64,000 nucleotides of DNA, taken from positions 16,988,001-17,052,000 of the forward strand of contig NC_091051.1 in assembly GCF_963966145.1 (NCBI RefSeq), written 5' to 3'. Shown piece after piece: positions 50,605-62,539 of this stretch. The notes under the pieces were generated by a model. It made no database searches. It saw only the letters and a list, made by a program, of their open reading frames with translations, and was not told where the DNA came from. Source of the stretch: Tenebrio molitor. Its lineage: Eukaryota; Arthropoda; Insecta; Coleoptera; Tenebrionidae. Within the stretch, counting starts at the first letter, position 1. Every line of letters begins with the position of its first letter. The position numbers and the translations under genes are program-made.

Positions 50605-53600
50605 TATAAATAAATTGTTGTTCTTTTGGTTATTTATTTATTAAATGCTTGTTTTCTGTTCTACACAACTGCATTAGTGCTATTATATTTCATAACCGCA
50701 CTCATGATTATTTATTTTGTATGGAAATCAGTCAGAGTTTAGTAAATGCAACTTACACGATCTATCAACAATGCTGATAAGTACATTAAAAACACAATCA
50801 TGCGAGAAAGTCAGTTTACCGAGGCAACACAAACATTACAAAAAACTTTAAAAAAGTTTTGTAGTGAAGGCTTACCTTAACAATTTCAGCTTGGTGATCG
50901 AAGATGAAGCAAAAAGGAATAATTATTGCAAATTGAATGCCTCATTTCTTAACCCAGTGATCACTTGATAACAATAAGAGGAATTAAAAATAGAAGAAAC
51001 CACACCTGGGAAGCTGTGCAAGAGTATCTTATTGTTGAGGCCAGCTAAAACTACACCTTTGACTGTCAGAATTTTTAGAAAAATGAGACAAAAGGAGGCA
51101 AAATTATTTTCAAATAAAAATGAGATCCGTCAAGTTTTGTTGCGAGAAGCTAAAGCATTTTGAAAACATTTTTAGGAAAAAAAGTGGAGTTTAATCGAAT
51201 TTTTACTCCAATAATAAGAAGATGTTTGAAGCATGCTGAAAATTTTATTTGGACATTTTCAAAAAATGGTTGCCGCTTTAAAAGTCCAATTTGATAAGAA
51301 AAAAACAATGCTGTAGTAGTGAAAAGACTATCTAGATGAATTTAGTTTTAAAGATTTGAATGCCCTGTTCTGAATTTGCCCAGCTCTTAGAAAATAAAGT
51401 TTTACAACCAAAAACATTGAATTCAGAGAAAGAAACATCAAATTTAATCTCTTTATGAAAATAGTATTTAAATCTTGTCGCTCCATGTGCATGTATCATT
51501 TTTCTAGGGGTAAATTCTGTGGTTCATTGGCAGAGCTGAGGTTGCACCCCTTCAAGCTCTCTATCTAAGCAGATAGAATTTCAGGGGGGGACAGATGATA
51601 CACTTCCATCTTATCTACAGACACTATTGAGGACCTGTTTTTGATAAGCAATCTCAAATTCCTCTCTTTATCCATTTTCATAAACTCGATCCATTTACTG
51701 TTCTCCTCTGTACCGAGTCATCTCGAGAAACTAGCCTTAGCGTAATAACAGACTTTCGTTTCCTGCGTCTTACTTTTGATATTTTATTTATGTAATTTGG
51801 CTCGGTCGGGGGTGTAATGGGCGCGTTCATTAATTATTTATGAACGAGTCCGAAATTTTGATCGCTCGCTCGCATTCCGATTAAATTTTTATATACCCCT
51901 CTGGCATGTTTTTACGACAATTTGCAATTTATAAAATAGGCTAGACCTGGGGGGAAAAATTGGACGGACGATGGCGCCTGATATTTAATCCGGTGCCTTG
52001 CCATTTTACATGTGAATGCGTCCGCGTGTTCCCCCGGTAACCATAAAGTGAGCGTCTCGACGCCTCCGCCGGGGTGGCATGCAGATTTTTTAATCATCGT
52101 TAGCACGGCCCCGTTCTGGACCAAGGCGGCGGACCCCATCGCTGAACCCTCTCAAAGATTCATCAAGCTCGACGTTCGTGAGGGAATCGCGCTCTGATTA
52201 CGCACACGTGTGTTACAAGATTGACGATGAATTTTGTAGTTTTTCCTTAATTATTCACGGGTGGGTGATCTTTTAATGGACGGTCGACGGAGATGGGCGT
52301 GCGGCGTCGCGACGCCTCTTAATCTATTTGCGGCATCCGATAAGTCTAAGGAGAGGGATAATAAATTTTAATCGCCGAGTATAAATTTCAACGCGCAGAT
52401 CTCGGCCGGGTCTTAAAATATGAAGAAGAGGTTTTTCGTGTCGTGATTATAAGAGTGCTGTAAAATGTCTAATCCCCTATTCTTCGGAATTTATTGCCCG
52501 AATAGGGGGGAAATTAAAATGTCATGTTTTCTTATTACAAAAACTACACAGGATTTATGGTTTATTCCAGCTGTCTTGGCGGATAATTGGACATAACGAC
52601 CAACACAAACAGGAGCAATGCGAGAGGATGTTATTGTTTGATGGGTGCACGCCAGGGCCGGCTCCGGAAGCGACGAAAATATTTAACTTTGTCGATATAG
52701 TGAATAAATAACAAATGACGTTATGTTGTCATAACAATTAACCATATTATAAAACAAGAATTGTTCCAGCATACTTAATATGTAAATTATGAATGAAAAC
52801 ATCTACGCCAAACAATAATATACCAGTGTATAACTACACCCCGAGGGGTAAGATTTAGCGGAAACAGGAAAATGTAAACTTTTCGTAAAAAAAGAATGTA
52901 GAAAATTTCGCTCTCGTTCGTTTTTACTCAATATTAATAGATTATGTCATTAAGAGTAGAAGTGAATCTTTTTGTGCTAAGCCCAGAGATTGAAGACCGA
53001 GACGAAGTCGAGATTTTAGTAAAAATAAAATAGTTCTGTAAAATGACAATTAAATAAAAATAAAAATTGTGGGTGGCACTTGGTTTTTTTCTACTATTTG
53101 GATCCGGTTCTGGCATCGCCCACGCGAAAAAGCCCAGTTTTCTGATTGTTACCGGCGGCAAATTAAGTAGTTTGCATACATTATAAAGCGATTTGATTAG
53201 TCGTTCCATTATGCAGCAAACTAAAATTGTACTTTATATACATAGATATGCAAATTTGTTGACACTCCGGGGTAGCGCGCGACGCGACATAAACTCCGCT
53301 TAAAATTAAAGTGGATTGTTACTCCTCCGAATGACTTATAAATGTAATACTGCATTCAATTTGTTATATGAATACGGGACGTGTGGAATTAAATTAAAGG
53401 CAAATATCGTTGCGAGGCGTCGGAATCGCGTTCGATAAGAGGCACGGCTACGATATGCGACCCTCCATTGTAATTCCGTTCATCCCTAGAGGTACATGGG
53501 CGGAAAATTAACCCATTTCCCTAACACAAAAGCACAGATTTAATCGGGTCCCGGCCTAGCCCGGTTTCTAATCTGCTAAGCCCTTGACAGGGTGGGGGCC

Positions 53601-55287
53601 ATCTGCGCCCGTCGATGCCGGACACAACTCCGCACACACTTTTTGACTCGACACGATCGGGATCGAATCGTAACGGTTTCTGTTGTTTCCGAGGCATTAC
53701 GGGTGATAAGAGAAAAACTCGGTTTTATGCTTTATCGACGGCGTTATGCCCGACGAAGGTCTGGCTTTGAGAGATTGAAATTTTATTTCTGTTTGTGCAA
53801 TTCCAATCGGAATGCAATCTCAATTTAACTCCATTTTCCTCTCTGTCATTTAGCAGATGCTAGTTATTTAGACTTTTACTCTTTTCAAGACTTGGTCTGG
53901 CACAAACCATTACGAATCTGGAACAACTATAAATTGTGTTTCACGACAGACTGACGAGTACAAGACAGATCTGGATACGACTAGGAAACCACCCACGCTT
54001 TGACGTCCTTAATTTTCAGAAAGGGTCAGCGTATGCACAAGGTTGACATTTCAAAAAATAACACCAACATGTTCGCGGTTATCTAACCTCACAAATCACG
54101 AAAGCTTAACTCGGTCTCGTGCATGTCAAATCTAATTCTGCTTAAATTTTTCCTTCCTGTAAGCTTGAATTGTTGTTCAAAGCTAAGTGCATTTAACTCT
54201 TAAGTTAAATTATTTATTTTTGTAGGCTTGATCTAAATGCAAGCGGTACAAGTCCGATTTGTCCGATAATGTCGTGTACGTATATTTTTTATATGTGGCA
54301 GATCGCAAAGATCTCTGACATTATGCAAAAATGGTTGCTAAAAACTCGATTAAAATTTTTAATGTTGAGAGATTAAATAAAAAGATAAAAAAGGTTAAAT
54401 AAAGCATGGCGTGCACGAGACTTGTTAAATGTAAATGCCATTACATAATCCATAAACTTGACTTTGAAAGGTTGTAAAAATAAAAGTGCTGTATTTCAAC
54501 ATGAAAAACCGCCACAGGAACTCATTCTTCACTAATTTAATTCGGTTTTCTGTACCACTAAATTGTAACGAGTTCATTGTGTCTGCTCGAAAATTATTTA
54601 ATATTTTAATTTACAATTATGTCACTTCTGTAGTGAAAAGCCAGTTTCGTTGCTACTTAATGACGTGGTGAAAAAATCACGAGCATTTTGGAAAAGCTGA
54701 AAATGTACCTGAATGGTTTAGCACCAATAGAGTGGCTGAAATTGTGAGAGCATTTTATTTTCAGCCAATTTTACACTTTGCCTCGGTTTCGGGTGAGCTT
54801 TGTATGCGAATGTAATTCAGCAAAAAGACAAATACTTTTGCAGAATGATCTGATATGAGAATCTGCACTTGTATACGCCAACTACTTTTTCTGAAAGCAC
54901 AACGTTCCGTATTATTATACTTTTTGCCTTCTTTGAAAATATCGTCGCAGCGTGCAATTCTGTTTTTGATAAACTACCGTCTTTACCTTTCTGACGTTAT
55001 ATGATATGATAAAAGCGGTCGTAAAAACGGCGAACTACAGCTCTAAACTAACCATCAAATAACTCATTATTCGTAAACCGCCGATTTGTTCGAAAATTAT
55101 TTGTGATTCGAAGGCGACCAAATCGATTAATTAAAGTTATCCTTTTCAAAATATGTGGGGACCCAGCAAACAGATCCAGACAAGAGCAAACGTCCTTTTT
55201 ATAATGGTGTCAACATACCTTTTTAGGGAAATGTAAAGAAGGTAATTGTGCTAAATAGATAATAAAATATTGAATGAAATATTACAG
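50605..55287. other. Non-coding, intron-like sequence
   Basis: GC-richer at 51700-53850, AT-rich elsewhere. A short inverted pair, GTCTCGTGCA (about 54115) and TGCACGAGAC (about 54412), is noted but is too short to call an element. No gene seen. Confidence 0.45.
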
Positions 55288-55323
55288 CAATCAATTTGTT
55301 TGCCATCCCCGAGCCCTTTCCAG
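55288..55323 (+). other. Candidate 36-nt microexon or weak plus-strand ratchet site
   Basis: An AG at 55286-55287 precedes 36 nt that end in CCCTTTCCAG, followed directly by GTAAGCC at 55324. It can be read two ways: a 36-nt exon (frame 0 gives QSICLPSPSPFQ) or an acceptor abutting a donor, since the sequence before the junction is pyrimidine-rich. It sits 140 bp before the 27-nt candidate on the same strand, which makes both slightly more credible together. The upstream acceptor tract is poor. Confidence 0.2.
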
Positions 55324-55463
55324 GTAAGCCGTTCAAAGCTGGAGGTAAATATTTGTCCGTTGGAGTTCCTGAATTTCTGCTAGGACAAGAATACACGCAG
55401 CGAATTTAGTCAGACAATAACTCCCTGAAAATTGTATCCTGATTTTGTTGTTTTTTGTTGCAG

Positions 55464-55490
55464 GATGCACGCGACCAGATCTTTCAATAG
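55464..55490 (+). other. Candidate 27-nt microexon
   Basis: A strong pyrimidine tract (TTTTGTTGTTTTTTGTTGCAG-like, ending at 55463) is followed after exactly 27 nt by a consensus donor, GTGAGTTT, at 55491. The length is a multiple of three. The phase-1 reading gives CTRPDLSI, another frame starts with ATG (MHATRSFN), and the third ends in TAG. No partner exon is visible, and the strand is opposite to the exon at 32789-33001, so it would belong to a different, overlapping or nested gene, or to a non-coding transcript. It may be a chance pairing. Confidence 0.3.
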
Positions 55491-57224
55491 GTGAGTTTTA
55501 TTTATAAGTATTGTTAAATGGTGGTTTCTTGTAGCATTTGTGGTAGACGCTCGACAAATTATCAGTCCTGGAAATAGTTCTGGTTTCTTTTGGCGGTATG
55601 TTCGGTGTTTACGATTTAATGCCGTAGATAAATATTTCCTTTATCGATCTCCACTCCGGTTGAAAAATTCGATGTGGACAAAATGAAGCGCTTACACGCC
55701 TGATTATTAATTATAGTCTGCGGCTACAAAACAAATTCCTGCATTGTGCCACCGCCTCATGTGTTATATTGAAATTCGTCCAGAATTTCAATTAAACTCT
55801 AGAAACATAGTCGGCCAATATCCCATCGAAATTCTTGTGCTGCCCCATCCATCGATTCTTATTTTCTACAGAAATATCGCAAATCTTCGGATGCCTCTGT
55901 CGATCTTATGAAATATAAAAGGCAAAATGTAGCGTGTCGAGATGACAACGTGTGTACGTCAGATATCTAGACACGCAACTCCATCACACTCGGTTCAACC
56001 GCTTCTTCGGGAACCGGAAATTAACTTTTGCCCGCACCTTTACTTTACCATCAGTTTCCTCGCAGTCGCTTTAGACTTGGTTTCGCCGCAGAAATCAATC
56101 AAATTAGCCCCGATGGACCGCGCGTTATTAACATCCCATTATGGGCCTTTGTTCTGTTCGCAATTAATTCTAATTAATTTGTCGTTGTCGGAGAAAGGAG
56201 GGGGTGGGAATCGCAGCGGAGCCCGGAACATTACATTTCAGTGCGGTTAAAGCCTCGGGAAAATTTGTTCACGGCTTTAATATTTTTTTCTGAGATGAGG
56301 TGTTGCAACTGGTGATTACCTCGTCGTCAGGTGCTCCCGCAGTATCATATTGAGCAGTGCAAGGCGTGTTTGCTAATGCACTTTATTTGGTTTTTGCTCG
56401 GAAAAAGGGGCCATTTGGCGGCGGTCTAAACGAGCAAATGATATGGAAATGCGCATTTGACTCGACATTTCCATCGAGTGTATTGAACGCGCCAGATTTT
56501 ATTATGGCCATTATTAACGTCGCGTTTGTATTGTTTTTATTTGCTCGAATGACATCTAGTGGCTTGCTCTGTTTTGTTGCAATTAAAGGGCATACTTCGG
56601 GCGGAAATATTTTATTCGACATGAGCCTCGTTAATTCCGGCATAATTGTTGTTTTTATGCTTTACGTTCAACATTTCATTGCCGACCACTACGGAATTTA
56701 TTCACCTGAAATCGATCTGATATTTTACACGTGTTCCGGTTAAAAAACGGTAATAATAAAAATTACGCCGCGATCATAACGAGGGAGCGCACACGTGCAC
56801 GGCTCGTCCTTGTTTGTTGTTTCTATTTTATGAAACTTGTTTCGGAAGCACCAATTTAATTCATTATGTACAAGATGAAAACAGTAACATTCAACAGCGC
56901 TGTATATTTTAAAACAACATCATCCAAGTTTACTCGGATTGCAGCTGGTGAGTTATTAGCCCTGCAATAAAGCCGTCATCATACACCTGTCGTAAAACAC
57001 CACCAGGCATACTTACGGCAAACCGACAACCAAAAACATTCAAGGGGAGTTTATTACGAATTCTTACGGTAGCGAACAAATCTGGCGGATGCGCCGGGAT
57101 AATCTACAACAATAATTATTCCCATCAAAGACTGAAACGGCTTTGCTACCCTTCACATTTTTTTACAGCACATCAAATATGGCACACATTGGTATTACAT
57201 TAAAAAAAAAAATCTAATGTAAAG
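55491..57224. other. Non-coding, intron-like sequence
   Basis: Contains the 128-codon plus-strand ORF at 56357-56743, with hydrophobic stretches (IINVAFVLFLFA, SGIIVVFMLYV). It has no recognisable family, and its hydrophobicity is what T-rich DNA gives by chance. Not called as a gene. Confidence 0.4.
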
Positions 57225-57226
57225 TA

Positions 57227-57565
57227 TCGGGCGTTCAAATGAAATTCTGGGCAGGGAAGGCATTGGAAACCGTATATTGTTGTGCTTTTTTAGAGTGTAA
57301 ATTGACACTTGTAATTAGAGCATATTGACAGCTAACCTAAAATTTATAAACAAAAAATCTTTCTGATTTTGTCTTTCGTTGCAATGTTTTACATTAAAAA
57401 TAAAATAACTATTCTCGAAGCAAATATCTAAAGGCACCCTTTGCCGAAAACAAACATGTTTAATCATGTACCGATTAAACATAACCAAATGTCATTCGTA
57501 TCAAACGGCGGGAAATTCAAACTTTACCCTGTTCCAAATCATTTCCAAATGGTTTACTTTTTTCA
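57227..57565 (-). mobile_element. MITE family 1, copy 2 (right end lost)
   Basis: The left end TCGGGCGTTCAAATGAAATT follows TA at 57225-57226 and the interior matches the other copies. The expected right terminal repeat stops after TTTACTTTTTTC at about 57565. Two small internal tandem duplications (ATTTCCAAAT type near 57538-57551 and a CATGT...ATGT repeat near 57453-57468) are private to this copy. Confidence 0.8.
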
Positions 57566-59440
57566 CGTTTTTAATTACTTGCATCAGATTTTCGGTTAAC
57601 TGATGTGCTGAACAAAACGCCTTTTCGTTCCATTGTTCCGGTTTTTTGCTATATTACAAAATGCCAAAAGCTTGGGCAGTATTTAAATATTTGATTTATG
57701 GACGTAAACTGGGCTATCTGGATGGGAAAAAAATATAAAAATAGTTAGGGCTATTTTTCTTTTAGCTCCGCTGTTATCTTTGCAGCGGCAATAACAATGA
57801 AATTGCAAAAAAATGTGAAATGCATTCTATAGGGTCCGATGTTTTCGTCTCGCTCCAACAGATTGATGGATAAATAAATAATTAGATGATGTTTAGGCGA
57901 ATGCAGATGATAAATGGTCAGAAATCTTTTTTCCGGGAAATATATTACCCCACATGGCTGAAAGCTTTTGTGCTTATGTCTCGACTCCTGTGGGATCAAT
58001 GAAACTTACAACATAATATGCGCTCCAGAAATGTGGAACCTGGAAAGCCAGTAATGTGTCTTAAAGCAAGAACAAATTAAACTTAAATTAACTGGATGCG
58101 AGGTGAGGCAAAATATTCTATTTTAGTTTTCGCAAGATGTCGTCGTTCTGGAGGAAAAATAAGTGTGGAGTCAGTGGCGGCACTCTTGACAGCCAGATGA
58201 GCTAATCCTGTGCCATTGTGAAGTTTAAGTCGATGAGCTGTTTACTCTCTTTCGTTTCACTGTTATTGTTACTATTATTATTCCGGAAACTTCTCCGAAA
58301 ACAGCTCCGATAAAAAGTAATGTAATCTCCGAGTCCGTGGGCTTTGTAGCCGAATTAATAAGTTGTCTGATAAAAGTGCCGCAGAATTTTAAGTAAACTT
58401 TCGGTCGCGAAGTCGATTTTTCTGTGTTTGTTAAATCCACTTAAGATTCCATTCGGCGTCGAACGCAAGATGTTAAAACAACGTGCCGGTCGTTTATCAA
58501 GGAAAATCTATCGAGGGATCGGGTGACGAGCGAGCGGTTTCCCGGGGTTTTGATTACGGAAGAATCCGGCAACTTCTCCGCAGACAATCAGGTGCGAGGG
58601 GTGATGTCATCAACAATGTATAAAGAGAAGAAAAAAAGATAAGTATCTGGTATGAGAGCAAAACAAAGGCTCGAGGCGCAGCAGCGTCTGCGGCGCAAAT
58701 GAAGAAATATGAAAGACATAAAGTTAGCGAAACGACTTCCTACATCCAGAGAAGAAAAGGACCTGAGTTATGAAGGCACGCAACGGTCTCGTATAATGGC
58801 GGTGCTCGTGCGGAATCCGGTCAGCGTCCGGAGGACAGGTGGCGAGGACTCCTCCTCAGGTTATTTACTTAATAACGCTGTCTTCGCTCGCGTCTTTCGG
58901 ATAATAATAAGTCTAATCCACAGATCTAGGGCGGAACAGATTTACTGGAACGAAATCTGTTTGTTCGAGTTAAATAGGAAGGAATCTATTCTGTTGCAGG
59001 GATGAGCGCTGAAGCAACTTCCTAGTCTGGACGAATCCCCAAGGCGCGCCCTCGCCAAGGCCTATTATCCGTAATTCCCCGACTAACTCTGATTCACAAT
59101 GCCTGTTGTCTGCTGGCTCGCACAGATGCAATTAAAGCCCATAATAATTTGTGTCAAAACTTTACGTCTCAAAACTACGGTTTTAGTTGGGAATTAGTCG
59201 GTAGGTGTTCGGATAGCTCGTGGGTATTGTGCTAGATGATAAAAACCTCGATAGTTTCTCGCGGAACTGATTTCAGACGAACGCTACCGGAGTCGGCGCC
59301 CGGAATTCAATTAATAAGTCGAAGCACAATAGCTCACACGGGGAAGCGACTTCTGATCAATAGTCCGGTGCATGCTGGACGAAACATACAAACCTTGCGA
59401 GTAGCTCATAGCGAAGCCTAGGCATGTGTGGGACACACAC

Positions 59441-59480
59441 ACTCACCTGGAACAAACGGAAAAATAAAAAAAAATTGAAA
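59441..59480 (-). other. Candidate recursive splice (ratchet) site, zero-length exon
   Basis: Read on the minus strand, positions 59480 to 59451 form a long T-rich pyrimidine tract ending TTTGTTCCAG. The AG (59448-59447) is followed immediately by GTGAGTG, so a consensus acceptor abuts a consensus donor. This is the architecture of ratchet points that remove giant insect introns stepwise. It has the same strand as the exon at 32789-33001 and lies about 26 kb upstream, inside what must be a very long intron. The AG/GT junction lies between 59447 and 59446. Function is inferred from layout only. A chance match is possible, but the tract is unusually long and clean. Confidence 0.6.
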
Positions 59481-60969
59481 CGAGTACAAAACAATAAAAT
59501 CGGTCTTTGAAGGAAGCAGTTCAAAATAAGTAATAAGACGACAGAAAATTTATTTAATCTCCAGAAATAATAGAAACAAGGGCATTTCCCGGAAGAATAC
59601 CTTCGCTTTTTCTAGGAAGAGGAACATGAAATTGACTGATCCCTAAAAACGGCGATTAAATTAAAGCGAGACTGAAAAAGAAAGCTGCAATTGATTTATG
59701 TGACACTCAGAGTTTCCAGTTTCGTCTAGTTCACTATTTTGCACTTGGTGTTCTTTGTTTTGAAGAGAAGCCGTGTGAATGTGTCGCTTTAAACGAACGC
59801 CCACTTTATTTTACAGCAAGTCAAAGACGCTGACTCTATCCTCTTGCAAAGATTAAAGACATCAAAATCCTCTCCTTAAGAATTAAGCCGCTAACGCCAC
59901 TAAATAAGATATAAATTTAAATAACAATGTTCTCACATTCTGTACACAATGCGCCGTGTCCCACTTATTATGTAGAGCCTTGGCCGATGATCTCGTCAAA
60001 TGACAATGCACGGGTCACATGGTTTATTTAAAGGACTTGCCGCGCCAGTGAATCCGGCAAGTCATTAAAATACCTCTAGCACTTTTATTATTTGTGTTGG
60101 TACCAGGGCCTGTTTCCTAGTTCTCACTGAAAAATGACTACTTCAACTGATTCATTTAAGCGCTGGTTAAATTAAAGTTGTGTAGATTAAATCGTTGGTA
60201 GTAGCCAGTGTAAATGGGCTTGAGACAGGCAAATGTCCCTTTAACCTTGTGCCAAATAGTAACTATTGTGTTCGAAGGGAGTGGAATTTTATCACATCAC
60301 TAATCGGAGGTTTCTATATTCTACTAATATTAAATAAAACTTTGCAGGATTTGGGGCAAATGCCGGATTAAACTCGGAATTATTCAGGTACTTGTGTTAT
60401 TTCATCCCGGATATTTTGGATAATGTAAATTTAATTTTACAATATTCGAATTAACCCCACGGTTGTGCGTTGTCCTAAGCCCTTTGTTAATTCTTTTAAT
60501 AAAAAAATTTGGAATTATGTATTGCAAATTAAAAAATAAGAGATCAAAGCATAATTAATTAGGGTAAGTGGTAAAGCTTGACATGTGCAGATGTTTTTTT
60601 GACTACGTCAGTTACAGCAGCAGCTTTGGGAGGATAAAAGAAAAGCGAAAATGATCCGGATTTGTGACGAGAAGGAGCAAAATTAAAAAATGCGTTAAGC
60701 CTTGGTAGCACAGCGATGATTATCCGTTTACGTTTTCTTAATCTACATATTTATCTGTTTCACTTCTTTTATTGTGGTGAAACTGTTTTACGCTTTTTAA
60801 AACGTGACATTCAACAATCACACCAATCCCGCCGTCATTCTCGCCTTCAATTTGCCGAAAACCTGGAGCTTTGTAAAATTCGATCTTCGAGGTGAATTTT
60901 TAAACCCGACCCTATTCAACAAAACAAGTCAGTATATATACCTTAGTCTTTATGAGTAATTTAGTTCCT

Positions 60970-61022
60970 TAAGAAGGGCATAACCCGAAACTGTTCGACC
61001 CTTTTCTAATAAAGATTTTATC
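60970..61022 (+). other. Possible 3' tail of a retroelement
   Basis: AAGAAGGGCATAACCCGAAA forms a small GGG/CCC hairpin followed by GAAAC, and AATAAAG lies about 30 bp later. The pattern GAAGG-hairpin-CCGAAAC near a poly(A) signal is recurrent at 3' ends of several non-LTR and Penelope-like elements. No coding sequence of such an element is visible upstream. Confidence 0.25.
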
Positions 61023-61776
61023 CACTATCAATGCAAAATTGATTTCGGTTCTCGATCCCGCGTTCTATTTTTAAATAAGTGGGACTTTTAGGTGACCCTA
61101 CTCCTATTTCTGACATTTTATATGCAGCATTGCTAAATGTGAAAGCCTAGTTGAATGCAACAGCTTTTTCGACCAGACATTGTTTTCACATCTTGTAAAT
61201 TTTATTCGAGAAACGCTCACTTTTAAGCGAAATAAAATACTCACGAACTTTTCCGGTTGTGAAGTAGCATTTTTTAATAATTAATACACACAATTACGCC
61301 GTCCATCAAGATACATTTTTAATAAATTCTCCGGCATACCTGGGTGATCGCATCGAAATACTTCTTGAATTCTTTCGAGTTGATATTTATCAAACTACTT
61401 TGACTTCACCGCTTTTTATTTTAACATTAATTCGAGTAATTTGTAGGAGAGTTGAATTGTTTGTTCTAGTCTAATAAAATATTTAGGAAACCGAAACGAA
61501 ATAAATAGTTTAGAATGCCCGTCCGAGAGGTTTTCAAATACCACTGGAATACCTCCACTAAACTTATGATTTTAAGTGGTAGTTGTTTATCACGGTCCCT
61601 TAAAAAATTCAAAATTATCCCAGATTAAAAGCATTTAGATATTTTGATGTGATTCTTCTAAATAGTTTTTTCTACTCCTATTGGATAAAGTACGGATGAA
61701 TTATGCCACTCGGCTGCGGCTCGTGACACAAAATCATTCTTACGAATAATAGCCATTGTCTGCTCATTGAATAATA

Positions 61777-62142
61777 TATCGCGCGTTCAAATGAAATCCT
61801 GGGCTGAGTAGGCGTTGGAAAAAGTAAACCGTTTAGAACAGTGTAAAGTTTGAATTTCCCGCCGTTTGACACGACGACATTTGTTTATGTTAATCGGGAC
61901 ATAATTGAACATGTTTGTTTTCAGCAAAGGGTGCCCTTAGATATTTTCTTCTAGAATAGAAATCGTTAAGTTATTTTATTTTTAATGTAAAACATTGCAA
62001 AGAAAGAAAAAAAGAAATATATTTTTGGCTCTAAATTTTACGTTACCTGTCAACATGCTCCAATTAATCTACGCTTTAAAAAAGCACAACAATTGACGGT
62101 TTCCAACGCCTTCCCAGCCCAGGATTTCATTTGAACGCGCGA
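61777..62142 (+). mobile_element. MITE family 1, copy 3 (best preserved)
   Basis: Terminal inverted repeats of about 43 bp, nearly perfect: TCGCGCGTTCAAATGAAATC, then CTGGGCTG and GGCGTTGGAAA, at both ends. TA flanks both sides (61775-61776, 62143-62144). 366 bp with no coding capacity. The near-identical ends suggest this copy is the youngest of the three. Orientation is opposite to the copies at 31033 and 57227. Confidence 0.9.
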
Positions 62143-62144
62143 TA

Positions 62145-62539
62145 CTATTAATTTTTTTATCTATAGTGAAATTTTTTTAATAAACAATTGTCAGTGTCAA
62201 AATGAAGTAAAAAACCATACTGTACCACCCTAAAATTTGGACATATGGACCAGCTGTATAACAATTTGACACCAAATCATGGTTAAGGTTATGTTCACTT
62301 CACTTCCCGTACCTTTCTTCCGTGAATTCATTTTCAAAACAAATTTAATGAGAAATCAGGAGAAACCTTTTCGAATTCGAAATAAACTCTCGCTCGTTAG
62401 GGCGCAGGCTCAGTTACATAAAAAAATGTTGACACTCAATGTGACCAATCGTATTATCATGAAAATCACAGTTTGGCTCATACCAACAAGACAACGTTTT
62501 GACAATTGTTTATTAAAAAAATTCAACTATACATAGTAT
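62145..62539. other. Short non-coding stretch
   Basis: Holds an 85-codon plus-strand ORF (62279-62536), basic and without a recognised domain. No other structure seen. Confidence 0.35.

Larger units (their letters stand above)
57566..61774. other. Non-coding, intron-like sequence around the ratchet candidate
   Basis: GC-richer at 58400-59440, with unremarkable ORFs. It holds the ratchet candidate at 59441-59480 and the retroelement-tail-like motif at 60970-61022. Confidence 0.45.

Noticed and set aside
51491..51603. Imperfect inverted pair around TGTATCAT and AGGGG/CCCC
   Set aside because: Many mismatches and uneven arms; could easily be chance.
56357..56743. 128-codon ORF with two hydrophobic stretches
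   Set aside because: Hydrophobic runs follow from T-rich codons; no family recognised and no splice or start context.
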